Source of the DNA: Mogibacterium diversum_A
GTDB lineage: Bacteria; Bacillota; Clostridia; Peptostreptococcales; Anaerovoracaceae
Direction of reading: 5' to 3'
DNA length: 64,000 bases
Assembly: GCF_938028775.1 (NCBI RefSeq)
Contig: NZ_CALIZG010000023.1
Location: forward strand, 1 to 64,000
Shown here piece by piece: positions 52,611 to 60,804 of the stretch. The notes below the pieces were generated by a model. That model did not search any database, was not told the DNA's origin, and saw only the letters and a program-made list of their open reading frames with translations. Every line of letters begins with the position of its first letter. Positions within the stretch are counted from its first letter, which is position 1. A program made the translations under genes and the position numbers.

Positions 52611-54281
52611 CTAATCCTCCATCGTATCCTTCAGCTTAGTGAGTGCAATCTTAGTCTCGGCTGTAGTCTCACCGAGCAGTGAAGCGATTTCCTGAACTAT
52701 TCGCATCTGCTTCTCTACCATCTGATCAGCGATTGCAGTGGTCTGCTGTCTTATCTTAGCCTTCTTGGATCTTTCGTTCGCTTCATCAGTCACATCTTCG
52801 ATCAGGCAGAACAGCATATGGTAGTTGTTATCATACAAAATGCTCTGTTCCACATACCTGTCATATTCGGCTAGATATGCGCATTGGAACGAACTCTTTT
52901 TACTTTGGAGCACATCCATAAATGGCTTTGGCTCGAGCAGTGTAACAATCTGTGCACCAAGCACATCCTGCGCTCTTCTGATATTCATAATCTTACAAGC
53001 AGCAGGGTTTATCTCCTGAATCTCCAGGCGCTCGTTAAGCACAAGCAGCCCATTAGGTGTGTTGTCGAAGATGATGTCCGAGAAATTCTCTGACTTCTTT
53101 GCCAGGAGTGGCTGGCACACCTTAATCTCCGCTTTGTTCTGGTACACGGCAATTGCCTTCTCCCTGCAAGTTTCATATCCGCACATACCACAGTTGAGCT
53201 CATCTCCTGGCTTACTCTTACCCATCTGCATCATGATTTCGCGAATCTTATGCTCATTAGGCATAACCTTCATGCCTTGCATTATCTCGAAATTTCTTGT
53301 TATCGCAGTCAGTTCAGGCTGCTCCACATCAAAGTGCTCATCGCCTGCATAAGCACTGACAGCTTTATAATTTCTAACAGGTGTGTTGTGATACTTCTCA
53401 AATGATGGACCACCAACGCAGCCGCCGGCACATGCCCACAGCTCGATGAAACATTTTTCAACTTCACCGTTCTTGATGTCTTCGAGTACGTCTATGCATT
53501 TATTTGCCCCGTCTACCGATAGATATGCATAGCCGTGCTCATCGCTGTTCATGCACTTGGAGATTCCACCGCTCGCAGCAAACAGCCTCTCTTTGGACTC
53601 TGCGCACTCGTCCATACCCTCGCTCATTTCAACCTGCTTGTCCCTTAGCAGCTCATCGAACTCCTCGAAGGTGAGCACCGCATCAAATGTCGACCCCTGC
53701 CTGTTGGCCTCATCCTTACGTGCGATGCAAGGTCCGACAAATACCACCTTAGCATCCTCATCACGAGACTTAATATCTGCACTGTGAATCTGCACATATG
53801 ACATCGCATCGGATAGATGTTTGATTAGGTCTGGGTAGTGCTTCTGAATCATGAGATTTACCGATGGACAGCACGAGGAAATTACCACGCTTTCACGTTC
53901 ATTTTCTATTACTGCCTCATACTCACGCTTTACAACCACACCAAACTTAGCAGCCTCTTCAGCCGTGACGAAGCCGAGCGCTTTAGCTGCCTCATTAAAC
54001 TTCTCAATACCAGTTCCCACATAGTAAGCGACGAATGAAGGATCCACGCTTAAGTATACTGGCGCATCTCCATCTAGAAGCATCTCCACTCTCTCGACAT
54101 CGCTAAGAATCTTCTGAGCATCTTGCGGACAGACAACGTAACACTGGCCGCACAGCATGCATTCATCTGCGATTACGTGTGCAAGATTTCCTGAAAATCT
54201 AATCGCCTGCACCGGGCAGTGGCGAACACACTTATAGCAATTCTTGCAATCGGATTTCTTCAAATAAATAGGATGAGCCAT
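52611..54281 (-). CDS. sensory [FeFe]-hydrogenase-like protein with PAS domain (HydS type)
   Basis: 556 aa. Two N-terminal [4Fe-4S] ferredoxin motifs (CKNCYKCVRHC, CMLCGQCYVVC). A hydrogenase core follows with H-cluster ligand regions: ISSCCPSVNLMI, VGPCIARKDEANRQ and ELWACAGGCVGGP. An additional Fe-S domain (CGMCGYETCREKA...C) comes near residue 360, then a PAS-type sensor domain (about 410-510) and a coiled-coil end. The P-C-x-x-x-K motif and the missing catalytic partners suggest a sensor rather than a catalytic enzyme. The PP2C gene follows immediately. AGGGAATGAA precedes the ATG. No hydrogenase maturases are in the window. Confidence 0.9.
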   Translation of the reverse strand: MAHPIYLKKSDCKNCYKCVRHCPVQAIRFSGNLAHVIADECMLCGQCYVVCPQDAQKILSDVERVEMLLDGDAPVYLSVDPSFVAYYVGTGIEKFNEAAKALGFVTAEEAAKFGVVVKREYEAVIENERESVVISSCCPSVNLMIQKHYPDLIKHLSDAMSYVQIHSADIKSRDEDAKVVFVGPCIARKDEANRQGSTFDAVLTFEEFDELLRDKQVEMSEGMDECAESKERLFAASGGISKCMNSDEHGYAYLSVDGANKCIDVLEDIKNGEVEKCFIELWACAGGCVGGPSFEKYHNTPVRNYKAVSAYAGDEHFDVEQPELTAITRNFEIMQGMKVMPNEHKIREIMMQMGKSKPGDELNCGMCGYETCREKAIAVYQNKAEIKVCQPLLAKKSENFSDIIFDNTPNGLLVLNERLEIQEINPAACKIMNIRRAQDVLGAQIVTLLEPKPFMDVLQSKKSSFQCAYLAEYDRYVEQSILYDNNYHMLFCLIEDVTDEANERSKKAKIRQQTTAIADQMVEKQMRIVQEIASLLGETTAETKIALTKLKDTMED

Positions 54282-54477
54282 TTCATTCCCTCTCTTTTCT
54301 CCAAAGCATTATTATCATTAGTCACAATTCCGACTAATCATACGTATCGTTTATATCATACCTATGCTTATAATATCCCAATTTGTTCGTTTACAAAAGG
54401 CAGTATTTCAGATAAGATTATTTCATCTGGATATATGCATATACAATATCCAAATTCACCTTGCAGGGAGATTACAA

Positions 54478-55305
54478 ATGGGTTCGACAAGCTCGGTATG
54501 GAAGCGATTATACGTACGACTTTTTAATCGTAAATCCATAATCAATTACATCATTATATCATTTGCCTCAGTTGCGATATTGCTCGGATTGATGAACTAC
54601 ACCCCTTCCGTAGATAAGATGCGTGCCAAGGCGCTTGATACAATCAGCAAGATGAGTACTTCCGAATACTTCAAGGAAGATATTAGCACTGTTAACGACA
54701 TAAAAGCTGAGTATAAAGATAAGCTAAAGCAGCAGATACTGAAACAGGATTTGAGCAAGACTGTAAGCAAGTTTAACAAGGCAGTTTCAAAGGTCAAGAC
54801 TAAGCCTGAGATGATAAAATCTCTAATCAAGAAACTCGAGAAGTACAGAAAAGATATTTATAGCGACGAGGATAAGGAATCTGCAAAAGAGTTAATCCAC
54901 AAGTTCAAGATTGGCGCAAAAGAGGATTCTTCCAAAGAGGCCCTCAAGGATAGATACCTTGATATCGAAGAACAGATCCTGAGGTTCAAGACTGTAAAGC
55001 AGCATGAAGAGGAAGAAGCGCGTAAGGTTAAAATTGCTGCGCGCTGGACTATTGCAGGATCAAACGAATACCCATTTAAGCTCGGCTCAGACGGTAACTT
55101 CATCATGCCGATAGACATGAATGGTTCTCATGGATACCTAACCGGCAAGTGGGAGCTAGATAACACCACCGTCACCATTCATATACAAAAGAACACGGTT
55201 GATGAAAATTACAAGCCATACGACTGGATTTTCAACTATGATGAAGATGCAGATACTCTTGTAGGCACGGGACAGTTTGCTGGCTGGGAATATACGAAGT
55301 ACTAA
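54478..55305 (+). CDS. hypothetical membrane-anchored protein with coiled coil
   Basis: 275 aa from the ATG at 54478, preceded by CAGGGAGATTACAA; longer forms lack a site. The N-terminal 20 residues are basic, then one membrane helix (YIIISFASVAILLGLMNY) near 23-40. Residues about 45-170 are Lys/Glu-rich helices, probably a coiled coil. The C-terminal 85 residues look like beta strands (WTIAGSNEYPFKL, GKWELDNTTVTIHI), similar in feel to lipocalin-like repeats. I do not recognise the family. It diverges from hydS and is the only plus-strand gene in this part of the window; its role is unknown. Confidence 0.8.
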   Translation: MGSTSSVWKRLYVRLFNRKSIINYIIISFASVAILLGLMNYTPSVDKMRAKALDTISKMSTSEYFKEDISTVNDIKAEYKDKLKQQILKQDLSKTVSKFNKAVSKVKTKPEMIKSLIKKLEKYRKDIYSDEDKESAKELIHKFKIGAKEDSSKEALKDRYLDIEEQILRFKTVKQHEEEEARKVKIAARWTIAGSNEYPFKLGSDGNFIMPIDMNGSHGYLTGKWELDNTTVTIHIQKNTVDENYKPYDWIFNYDEDADTLVGTGQFAGWEYTKY

Positions 55306-55371
55306 TCGTTTTGCCATATTTTACATATGCAGAACCACTTAAGTTACTCTATAGAATCTTAATATCATGTA

Positions 55372-55407
55372 AATGGGCGGGTGGCAACAAGCCATCCGCC
55401 CATTATA
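55372..55407. terminator. terminator between convergent genes
   Basis: AATGGGCGGGTGGC pairs with GCCATCCGCCCATT (55372-55385 with 55391-55404, one G-U). The plus side continues ATATTTAC; it ends the coiled-coil gene and may also stop the RHH gene. Confidence 0.8.
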
Positions 55408-55408
55408 T

Positions 55409-55606
55409 TTACTCAATATCGATATCGAGAGGCTTATCTATCTCCTCACCGACATACTTGCCATTCTTGCGCCTCTGGCGAACACACTCTGAGAGCAGGT
55501 ATTCAATCTGTCCGTTTACAGAGCGAAAATCATCTTCAGCCCAGGACTGGATATCCTGAAATAGCTTGTCAGATATTCTGAGTGGAATTTGTTTTTTATT
55601 TGCCAT
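55409..55606 (-). CDS. Arc-like ribbon-helix-helix protein (65 aa)
   Basis: A 65-aa protein whose N-terminal strand IPLRISDKLFQDIQSWAEDD and following helices are of Arc/MetJ ribbon-helix-helix type, which bind DNA as dimers. The C-terminus is acidic (EEIDKPLDIDIE). No ribosome site is obvious. It lies 109 nt downstream of the SPFH gene on the same strand; an Arc-like small gene next to SPFH genes is an arrangement I recall from clostridia. Without an adjacent toxin it is more likely a regulator than an antitoxin. Confidence 0.75.
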   Translation of the reverse strand: MANKKQIPLRISDKLFQDIQSWAEDDFRSVNGQIEYLLSECVRQRRKNGKYVGEEIDKPLDIDIE

Positions 55607-55715
55607 GAGTTTTGAGTACGCCTTTTCTTCTTACTAGTCCTTCTATGATATTAATACATTACCGCATGATATTCTGCAATTTATGCATTTAAATACAATT
55701 TACCCCTGTACTTAA

Positions 55716-56708
55716 TTAATACAATGATCCGGAGTTAACAATTGGCTGAGCATCATGGCTTCCGCAAAGCACAACCATGAGGTTAGACACCATTGCCGCC
55801 TTTCGCTCTTCGTCGAGATCCACGATTCCATCATCACTTAGCTTCTCAAGAGCGAGTTTCACCATACCCACAGCTCCATCTACTATCATCGCTCTCGCAT
55901 CTACTACTGCGCTAGCCTGCTGCCTCTGCAGCATCACAGCTGCAATTTCTGGAGCATATGCTAGGTATGTGATACGAGCTTCGATTACTTCGATGCCAGC
56001 ATCAGTAACTCTCTTCTGGATGTCCTCCTTGATACGTTCTGCAACCACATCACTTGAACCACGTAGCGAACCTTCGTCAGCCATACCATCACCAGTGGTA
56101 TCGATATTAGGTGCGACATCATATGGGTATAATCTTACCACATTTCTTAGTGCTGAGTCACTCTGTAGAGAGAGATATTCTTTGTAGTTATCTACATTAA
56201 AAACAGCCTTTGTCGTATCCGTCACTCTCCACATAACGGCGATTCCAATCTCGATAGGATTTCCGATTGCATCATTAATCTTCTGCACCGAGTTATTTAA
56301 CGTCATGATTTTGAGGGAAATTCTCTTGCCTGAAACCGACTCACTGTCGACACTCCCTGAAACAGCAGCTCCTTTCCCCTTAATATCACCCGACTGACCA
56401 AGTCTTGTATTAGCCGCAGGGTTAACCGCTGTGCAAAATGGATTTACATAGTAAAACCCTTCACCTTTTAGAGTTCCGTAGTACTTTCCGAAAAGCGTGA
56501 GTACTAATGCCTCCTGAGGCTTCAAGGTTTTAAGACCGGCAAATGGAATCCATCCTAGAACCAGGTATAGACCACATATTCCGATAAGAGTTACATTGCC
56601 ACTAGTCGTACTGTTAATTATCCCGAATACCGCAAATGCGTATAGAGCGACGAGTAGAAGCAGCATAGGAATGCCATGTTTTTTGTTGGTTAAGAGTTTC
56701 TCTGTCAT
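55716..56708 (-). CDS. SPFH/Band 7 membrane protein
   Basis: 330 aa. Two N-terminal membrane helices (LLLLVALYAFAVFGII, ITLIGICGLYLVLGW-like) are followed by a Band 7 domain: LKPQEALVLTLFGKYYGTLK, GIAVMWRVTDTTKAVFNVDN, then RVTDAGIEVIEARITYLAYA, with the coiled-coil end AVMLQRQQASAVVDARAMIV. SPFH proteins form rings that organise membrane microdomains. AAGGGGGTCACTACA precedes the ATG. A promoter sits just upstream, and the Arc-like gene follows. Confidence 0.92.
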   Translation of the reverse strand: MTEKLLTNKKHGIPMLLLLVALYAFAVFGIINSTTSGNVTLIGICGLYLVLGWIPFAGLKTLKPQEALVLTLFGKYYGTLKGEGFYYVNPFCTAVNPAANTRLGQSGDIKGKGAAVSGSVDSESVSGKRISLKIMTLNNSVQKINDAIGNPIEIGIAVMWRVTDTTKAVFNVDNYKEYLSLQSDSALRNVVRLYPYDVAPNIDTTGDGMADEGSLRGSSDVVAERIKEDIQKRVTDAGIEVIEARITYLAYAPEIAAVMLQRQQASAVVDARAMIVDGAVGMVKLALEKLSDDGIVDLDEERKAAMVSNLMVVLCGSHDAQPIVNSGSLY

Positions 56709-56757
56709 TGTAGTGACCCCCTTCTATTCAAATATTTTAATCGCCTGGTATAATTTG

Positions 56758-56785
56758 ATGATATCATTTTAATATCACATGTCAA
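56758..56785 (-). promoter_or_regulatory. promoter of the SPFH gene
   Basis: Minus strand: consensus TTGACA at 56780-56785, a 16-bp spacer, and TATCAT at 56758-56763. The spacer and -10 contain a small ATGATATCAT palindrome. Confidence 0.65.
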
Positions 56786-56830
56786 GACAATTTAGTTATT
56801 TAAATAGATTTAAAGTCAATAATGTTTTTC

Positions 56831-56861
56831 AAAAAAAGAGATGTATAGGCACCTACACATC
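56831..56861 (-). terminator. terminator of the Feo operon
   Basis: GATGTGTAGG (minus strand) pairs with CCTATACATC around a 2-nt loop, then TCTTTTTTTG. It lies 80 bp after the HMA gene. Confidence 0.8.
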
Positions 56862-56940
56862 CCTCAACTATTTTAGAACAAATTATAATCAATAATGTTA
56901 ACATAGGTATCATGAACCTAATGCCCAGTCGCCAAGACTA

Positions 56941-57189
56941 CTAAAATCCAAATAGCCCTTTCTTAACATATGGCTCTGATTCCATTTCAGTAACCTTATA
57001 TCCCATCTGTCCAAGCTCATGAGTAAGCTCTTCTCTAGGGATCTCGTCAGGTGATACTATAACACAATCACCATTTACATGAGATGCTTTTATCTTCTTG
57101 ACATCAAACTTTTTTCTAATCAAATCCTTTACATGCGTCTCGCACATGTTGCACTGCATGCCATCAATCTTAACGGTAGTCTTAATCAT
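56941..57189 (-). CDS. heavy-metal-associated (HMA) domain protein
   Basis: 82 aa from the ATG at 57189, seven bases after AGGGGG. A single HMA fold with the metal motif GMQCNMC (MxCxxC) at the start of the first helix, then strands NGDCVIVSPDEI and YKVTEMESEP, and a short KKGLFGF tail. HMA proteins carry Cu or another soft metal. It is the last gene of the feoA-feoA-feoB unit; in this context it might serve iron or manganese handling, but that is not established. Gap to the previous gene is 51 nt. Confidence 0.9.
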   Translation of the reverse strand: MIKTTVKIDGMQCNMCETHVKDLIRKKFDVKKIKASHVNGDCVIVSPDEIPREELTHELGQMGYKVTEMESEPYVKKGLFGF

Positions 57190-57240
57190 GTCACGCACCC
57201 CCTATTCTAATCTTAAGTGCTGGTAAAATTTCCTAGCGCC

Positions 57241-57411
57241 CTACTTGTCTTCCTCAGTATGAGGATGAGCACTACAGCCTGAACAGCCGCTACAACCGCT
57301 TCCGCAGCCACAGCTTGTGATACCAGCCTTGCGCTTCTTTACAACATCTCTGATGATAAAGAAAGCTATTACAGCAACAACGGCAACGACAATTATATCA
57401 ATTACGTTCAT
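57241..57411 (-). CDS. FeoB-associated Cys-rich membrane protein (56 aa)
   Basis: A 56-aa protein starting MNVIDIIVVAVVAVIAFF, a single membrane helix, followed by RDVVKKRKAG and a Cys/Gly-rich tail CGCGSGCSGCSGC ending in His-rich HPHTEEDK. This matches the FeoB-associated Cys-rich protein family found beside feoB in Firmicutes, thought to help iron delivery or FeoB function. It lies downstream of feoB and a 28-aa micro-ORF with a similar N-terminus. Confidence 0.88.
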   Translation of the reverse strand: MNVIDIIVVAVVAVIAFFIIRDVVKKRKAGITSCGCGSGCSGCSGCSAHPHTEEDK

Positions 57412-57464
57412 ATCTCTACCTCCCCGTAAGTTTATTCTAACTCGTCTCTGTGACGTTTATACGT

Positions 57465-57551
57465 TTATTTGAAGAAGCTAATCAGCACCTTCACAGCCCC
57501 TATGAATATTACTGCAACCAGAGAGAGTACAATTACATCTACTAAATTCAT
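57465..57551 (-). CDS. 28-aa membrane micro-ORF of the Feo operon
   Basis: MNLVDVIVLSLVAVIFIGAV continuing to KVLISFFK: a 28-aa single membrane helix. AGGAAGGGTATGAG stands directly before the ATG, spacing good. Its first residues (MNLVDVIV) echo those of the next gene (MNVIDIIV), so it may be a shortened paralogue of the Cys-rich FeoB-associated protein, without the Cys tail. Position between feoB and that gene supports a real gene. Not proven to be translated. Confidence 0.65.
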   Translation of the reverse strand: MNLVDVIVLSLVAVIFIGAVKVLISFFK

Positions 57552-57624
57552 CTCATACCCTTCCTATAATCATAGCCTGAGCAAGTAATAATACTCGCTC
57601 AAGCTATACTTTCGTTTTATTCGG

Positions 57625-59781
57625 TTACTTTGCGCCTTCTGAACCGTCTAGCATTCTCTTCTTGTTTGGATCTGGTCTGAATAGCAGATACAGTACGAAG
57701 ATTGCGATTACTGCTGCTACTACTGTCCATACGCCGAATGCAACCTCACCAATTGCAAGTCCAACTAGCTGATATACAACTAACGCAAACAGATATGCAG
57801 AAACGTTCTGGAAGATAATCGTATACCAGAAGTGATTTCTGTTGTTCATCTCCTTAGCAACTGTCGATATAGCAGCGAGACAAGGTGAGTCAAACAGGTT
57901 GAACATCAAGAATGAAATAGCTGCTATTGTGGTTGGGAAGAATGCATCGAATGCTGTTCTCATCGAAGCGTTGTAGTCTTCGATTGCTCCGAGACCAGAC
58001 AGAACTCCCATCGTGGAAACGATTCCTTCCTTAGCAACGAATCCTGAAATCGAACTTGCAACTGCCTGCCATGTTCCGAATCCAAGTGGCTTGAAGATGA
58101 ATGCAACTGCACCACCGATATCTGCCATCAAGCTGTCCTTAGCATCAACAGCTCCGAATGAACCGTGGCTAAATCCATAGCTTGAGAGAACCCACATTAC
58201 TACTACGCATAGGAACAGGATTGTTCCGGCCTTCTTAATGAATGCCCATACTCTCTCCCATACGTGGATAAGAACACCTTTTACTGAAGGAAAATGGTAA
58301 TTAGGAAGCTCCATGATGAATGGTGCTGGATCTCCAGCGAACTGCTTAGTCTTCTTGAGAATGATACAAGAACAGATAACTATGCCGATTCCAACGAAGT
58401 ACATCAGAGGTGCTACCCACCATTTGTTACCTAAGATGTAAGCAGAAATCGTAGCGATTACAGGAAGCTTAGCTCCGCACGGAATCGCCGTGGTAGTCAT
58501 CATCGTCATACGACGATCCTTCTCGTTCTCGATAGTTCTGGTTGCCATGATTCCAGGTACTCCGCATCCAGATGAGATGAGGAAAGGAATGAACGACTTA
58601 CCAGATAGTCCGAATCTTCTAAAGATTCTGTCCATGATGAACGCAACTCTCGCCATATATCCGCAGTCCTCGAGGATTGATAGGCAGAGGAATACGCATG
58701 CCATCTGCGGAGTGAATCCGAGTACAGATCCGACACCGTTTATAACACCATCTACTACGAGGGAAACAACCCATCCAGATGCTCCGAGACTTTCAAGCCC
58801 TGTCTTGACACCTGGTTTAACCCATCCATCGAACAGTGTGTCGTTAGCCCAGTCAGTTAGAGGCGTACCAATCTTAGAAATAGCTAGCCAGTACACTAGG
58901 TACATGATTGCCACGAAGATTGGAAGAGCCAAAAGCCTGTTAGTAACTATTCTGTCTATCTTATCTGAAGTCGAGAGCTTTTCATGGTTTGCCTTCTTGG
59001 TCATAGCCTTAGGCGCTACCTTATTGATATATGCGTATCTCTGGTTGATAACGATACTCTCAGCATCATCATCAAGCTCTGCTTCACAGTCCGCAATATG
59101 CTCTTCGATATGCTTGCTGAGCTCAGCATCAAGTGCCAGTTCTTCAACAATCTTCTCATCTCTCTCAAATAGCTTGATTGCATACCATCTGAGATTTTCC
59201 TTACTTACAATCTTCTCAATGGATTCTTCAATGTGAGCGATTGCGTGCTCAACCGATCCGTTGAATACGTGTGGAAGTTCTCCAGGCTGATGAGCTTCTG
59301 CAACCTCCAGCGCTTTCTTGATTAGCTCCTTGGAGCCAGATCCCTTAAGCGCACTGATTGGAAGAACAGCACATCCTAGTTCTTCACTGAGCTTATCCAG
59401 ATTGATGGTGTCTCCGTTCTTTTCAACTAGGTCCATCATGTTAACTGCGATTACAACAGGTATGTTGAGCTCGAGCAGCTGCGTCGTTAGGTATAGGTTT
59501 CTCTCTAGATTAGTTCCGTCGATGATATTGATGATAGCATCTGGCTTCTCATTGACTAGATAGTTTCTTGTAACAACTTCTTCTAGTGTGTATGGAGAAA
59601 GAGAATAAATTCCAGGAAGGTCCTGAACGATTACGTCCTTATGTCCACGTAGTTTTCCGTCTTTCTTCTCAACAGTTACACCTGGCCAGTTACCAACGTA
59701 CTGCGCTGAACCAGTCAAAGCATTAAACAATGTGGTTTTACCACAGTTAGGATTACCCGCGAGGGCGATCTTAAGTGACAT
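57625..59781 (-). CDS. feoB: ferrous iron transporter FeoB
   Basis: 718 aa. N-terminal G-protein domain: G1 GNPNCGKTTLFN at about 9-20, G3 DLPGIYSLSP, G4 AVNMMDLVEK, then a helical spacer of about 200 residues. The membrane part contains two gate-type segments (GCGVPGIMATRTIENE, PCGAKLPVIATISAY) and ends with LYLLFRPDPNKKR. It imports Fe(II) using GTP. It sits downstream of two feoA genes in an operon; AAAGGAGTGTACTAAC precedes the ATG. A palindromic iron-box-like sequence lies in the 92-bp gap upstream. Confidence 0.96.
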   Translation of the reverse strand: MSLKIALAGNPNCGKTTLFNALTGSAQYVGNWPGVTVEKKDGKLRGHKDVIVQDLPGIYSLSPYTLEEVVTRNYLVNEKPDAIINIIDGTNLERNLYLTTQLLELNIPVVIAVNMMDLVEKNGDTINLDKLSEELGCAVLPISALKGSGSKELIKKALEVAEAHQPGELPHVFNGSVEHAIAHIEESIEKIVSKENLRWYAIKLFERDEKIVEELALDAELSKHIEEHIADCEAELDDDAESIVINQRYAYINKVAPKAMTKKANHEKLSTSDKIDRIVTNRLLALPIFVAIMYLVYWLAISKIGTPLTDWANDTLFDGWVKPGVKTGLESLGASGWVVSLVVDGVINGVGSVLGFTPQMACVFLCLSILEDCGYMARVAFIMDRIFRRFGLSGKSFIPFLISSGCGVPGIMATRTIENEKDRRMTMMTTTAIPCGAKLPVIATISAYILGNKWWVAPLMYFVGIGIVICSCIILKKTKQFAGDPAPFIMELPNYHFPSVKGVLIHVWERVWAFIKKAGTILFLCVVVMWVLSSYGFSHGSFGAVDAKDSLMADIGGAVAFIFKPLGFGTWQAVASSISGFVAKEGIVSTMGVLSGLGAIEDYNASMRTAFDAFFPTTIAAISFLMFNLFDSPCLAAISTVAKEMNNRNHFWYTIIFQNVSAYLFALVVYQLVGLAIGEVAFGVWTVVAAVIAIFVLYLLFRPDPNKKRMLDGSEGAK

Positions 59782-59816
59782 GTTAGTACACTCCTTTCAC
59801 GGTACTTAATATATAG

Positions 59817-59834
59817 TTAGTTCAATTCAACTAA
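59817..59834 (-). promoter_or_regulatory. second DtxR-like palindrome between feoA and feoB
   Basis: TTAGTTCAATTCAACTAA is symmetric except for two positions and resembles the TTAGGTTAG/CTAACCTAA half-sites of DtxR/IdeR-type iron boxes. It lies 36 bp upstream of feoB. Confidence 0.4.
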
Positions 59835-59873
59835 TCGATACTTAAAAAATATAGAAGCGGCAATCACCATAGA

Positions 59874-60116
59874 TTAATCTTCTATCTCAACATCAATCAA
59901 AGCCGCATCAGCCTTTCTAACAGAAAGCTCGTAGCCTCTGATAGTTAGCTCGATTGGGTCACCAAGAGGCGCAACTTTTCTCACAAAGACATCAGTTCCC
60001 TTAGTGAGTCCCATATCCATGATTCTGCGCTTTACTGCTCCGGCACCGTTGATTTTCTTAATAGTAGCAGTCTTACCAACTCTAACATTATTAAGAGTTC
60101 CCATCTGAGTTGCCAT
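59874..60116 (-). CDS. feoA: FeoA-type SH3 protein (second copy)
   Basis: 80 aa, with the FeoA beta barrel pattern: GKTATIKKINGAGAVKRRIM, DMGLTKGTDVFVRK, APLGDPIELTIRGYELSVRK. FeoA is a small cytoplasmic partner of FeoB. AAGGAGGAGAACAAC precedes the ATG. It follows another FeoA-like gene by 63 nt; many Firmicutes have two, with divergent roles. Confidence 0.93.
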   Translation of the reverse strand: MATQMGTLNNVRVGKTATIKKINGAGAVKRRIMDMGLTKGTDVFVRKVAPLGDPIELTIRGYELSVRKADAALIDVEIED

Positions 60117-60179
60117 GTTGTTCTCCTCCTTAAAAATAAAATCTTTTATTTGCTGAAGAATTATCCATCGATAGCCATG

Positions 60180-60392
60180 CTATACCATAATTCGTCTTGC
60201 CATTGATTCATTGAGTGCAATCTTCGCTCCGTGAACCTGTAAGATAACGTTTCCGTTGAACGCACTTACAACCATCACATCCGCATCCACTACAAATCCT
60301 AGTTCTGCGAGGTGCTGTCTAATAGCATCGCTACCAGTTATCTTTTTGACTGTAACAAGTTCTCCCTGGTTAACAAGTGTGATTGGAATCAT
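60180..60392 (-). CDS. feoA: FeoA-type SH3 protein (first copy)
   Basis: 70 aa, FeoA fold: GELVTVKKITGSDAIRQHLA, ELGFVVDADVMVVSA, NGNVILQVHGAKIALNESMA. It is shorter and more diverged than the next copy. GGAGGAGGAGATGCAGT precedes the ATG. First gene of the operon, 75 bp downstream of the iron-box promoter. Confidence 0.93.
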   Translation of the reverse strand: MIPITLVNQGELVTVKKITGSDAIRQHLAELGFVVDADVMVVSAFNGNVILQVHGAKIALNESMARRIMV

Positions 60393-60466
60393 ACTGCATC
60401 TCCTCCTCCACTAATTAAAATACGCGGTACAAAGCCGCGCTGTCAGTTAAATTAGCTAACATCGTG

Positions 60467-60485
60467 TTAGGCTTTCTTAACTTAA
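60467..60485 (-). promoter_or_regulatory. candidate DtxR/IdeR-type iron box
   Basis: TTAGGCTTTCTTAACTTAA (19 bp) matches the symmetric TTAGGTTAGGCTAACCTAA iron-box pattern at 13 positions by hand. It lies immediately downstream of the -10 element of the Feo promoter, where repressor binding would block transcription. Further GTTAG/CTAAC half-sites flank it. Confidence 0.5.
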
Positions 60486-60488
60486 ATT

Positions 60489-60517
60489 AGTGTACATTAA
60501 CCATATTATTTTGTCAA
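60489..60517 (-). promoter_or_regulatory. promoter of the Feo operon
   Basis: Minus strand: TTGACA at 60512-60517, a 17-bp spacer, and TACACT at 60489-60494. The iron-box-like sequence follows directly. Confidence 0.65.
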
Positions 60518-60560
60518 CAAAAAAACGGTTAGTTTCATCGAATTTCAGCTTATGTTTTTA

Positions 60561-60595
60561 AATAAAAACCGACCATGATACACATTCATGGTCGG
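60561..60595 (-). terminator. terminator of the LytTR operon
   Basis: CCGACCATGA (60569-60578) pairs perfectly with TCATGGTCGG (60586-60595), and the minus strand continues TTTTTATTT. Confidence 0.9.
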
Positions 60596-60618
60596 CTGGT
60601 ATTTCAGTGTCCTATCCT

Positions 60619-60771
60619 CTATTTGCTAACTCTGCATCGCTTAGCTCTATCAACTTCTTCCCTAGTGGTTATGCCACCGAATCCATCGATATTCTGAACG
60701 CGTTTCTTGGTATATATTTTGACGGCTATCGCTACTGCAAAAATCACCCATATAGCTATCTTAAGTAACAT
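60619..60771 (-). CDS. small membrane protein (50 aa) of the LytTR operon
   Basis: MLLKIAIWVIFAVAIAVKIY, a single membrane helix, followed by the basic TKKRVQNIDGFGG and a C-terminal ITTREEVDRAKRCRVSK. GTAGGAGATAATTAG lies before the ATG (spacing about 8). It is 33 nt downstream of the secreted-protein gene and ends 23 bp before the terminator. Not recognised. It could be a small signalling or accessory protein; no leader or export motif (such as a double-Gly site) is seen. Confidence 0.6.
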   Translation of the reverse strand: MLLKIAIWVIFAVAIAVKIYTKKRVQNIDGFGGITTREEVDRAKRCRVSK

Positions 60772-60804
60772 CTAATTATCTCCTACAAACGCTCTTTATA
60801 GAGC

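Noticed and set aside
55409..55606. The RHH protein as an antitoxin.
   Set aside because: No toxin-like gene is adjacent; the neighbour is an SPFH membrane protein, so a toxin-antitoxin call is not justified.
58490..59236. Long plus-strand open frame opposite feoB.
   Set aside because: It is antisense to a clear feoB and has Ser/Thr/Pro-biased composition without a ribosome site.
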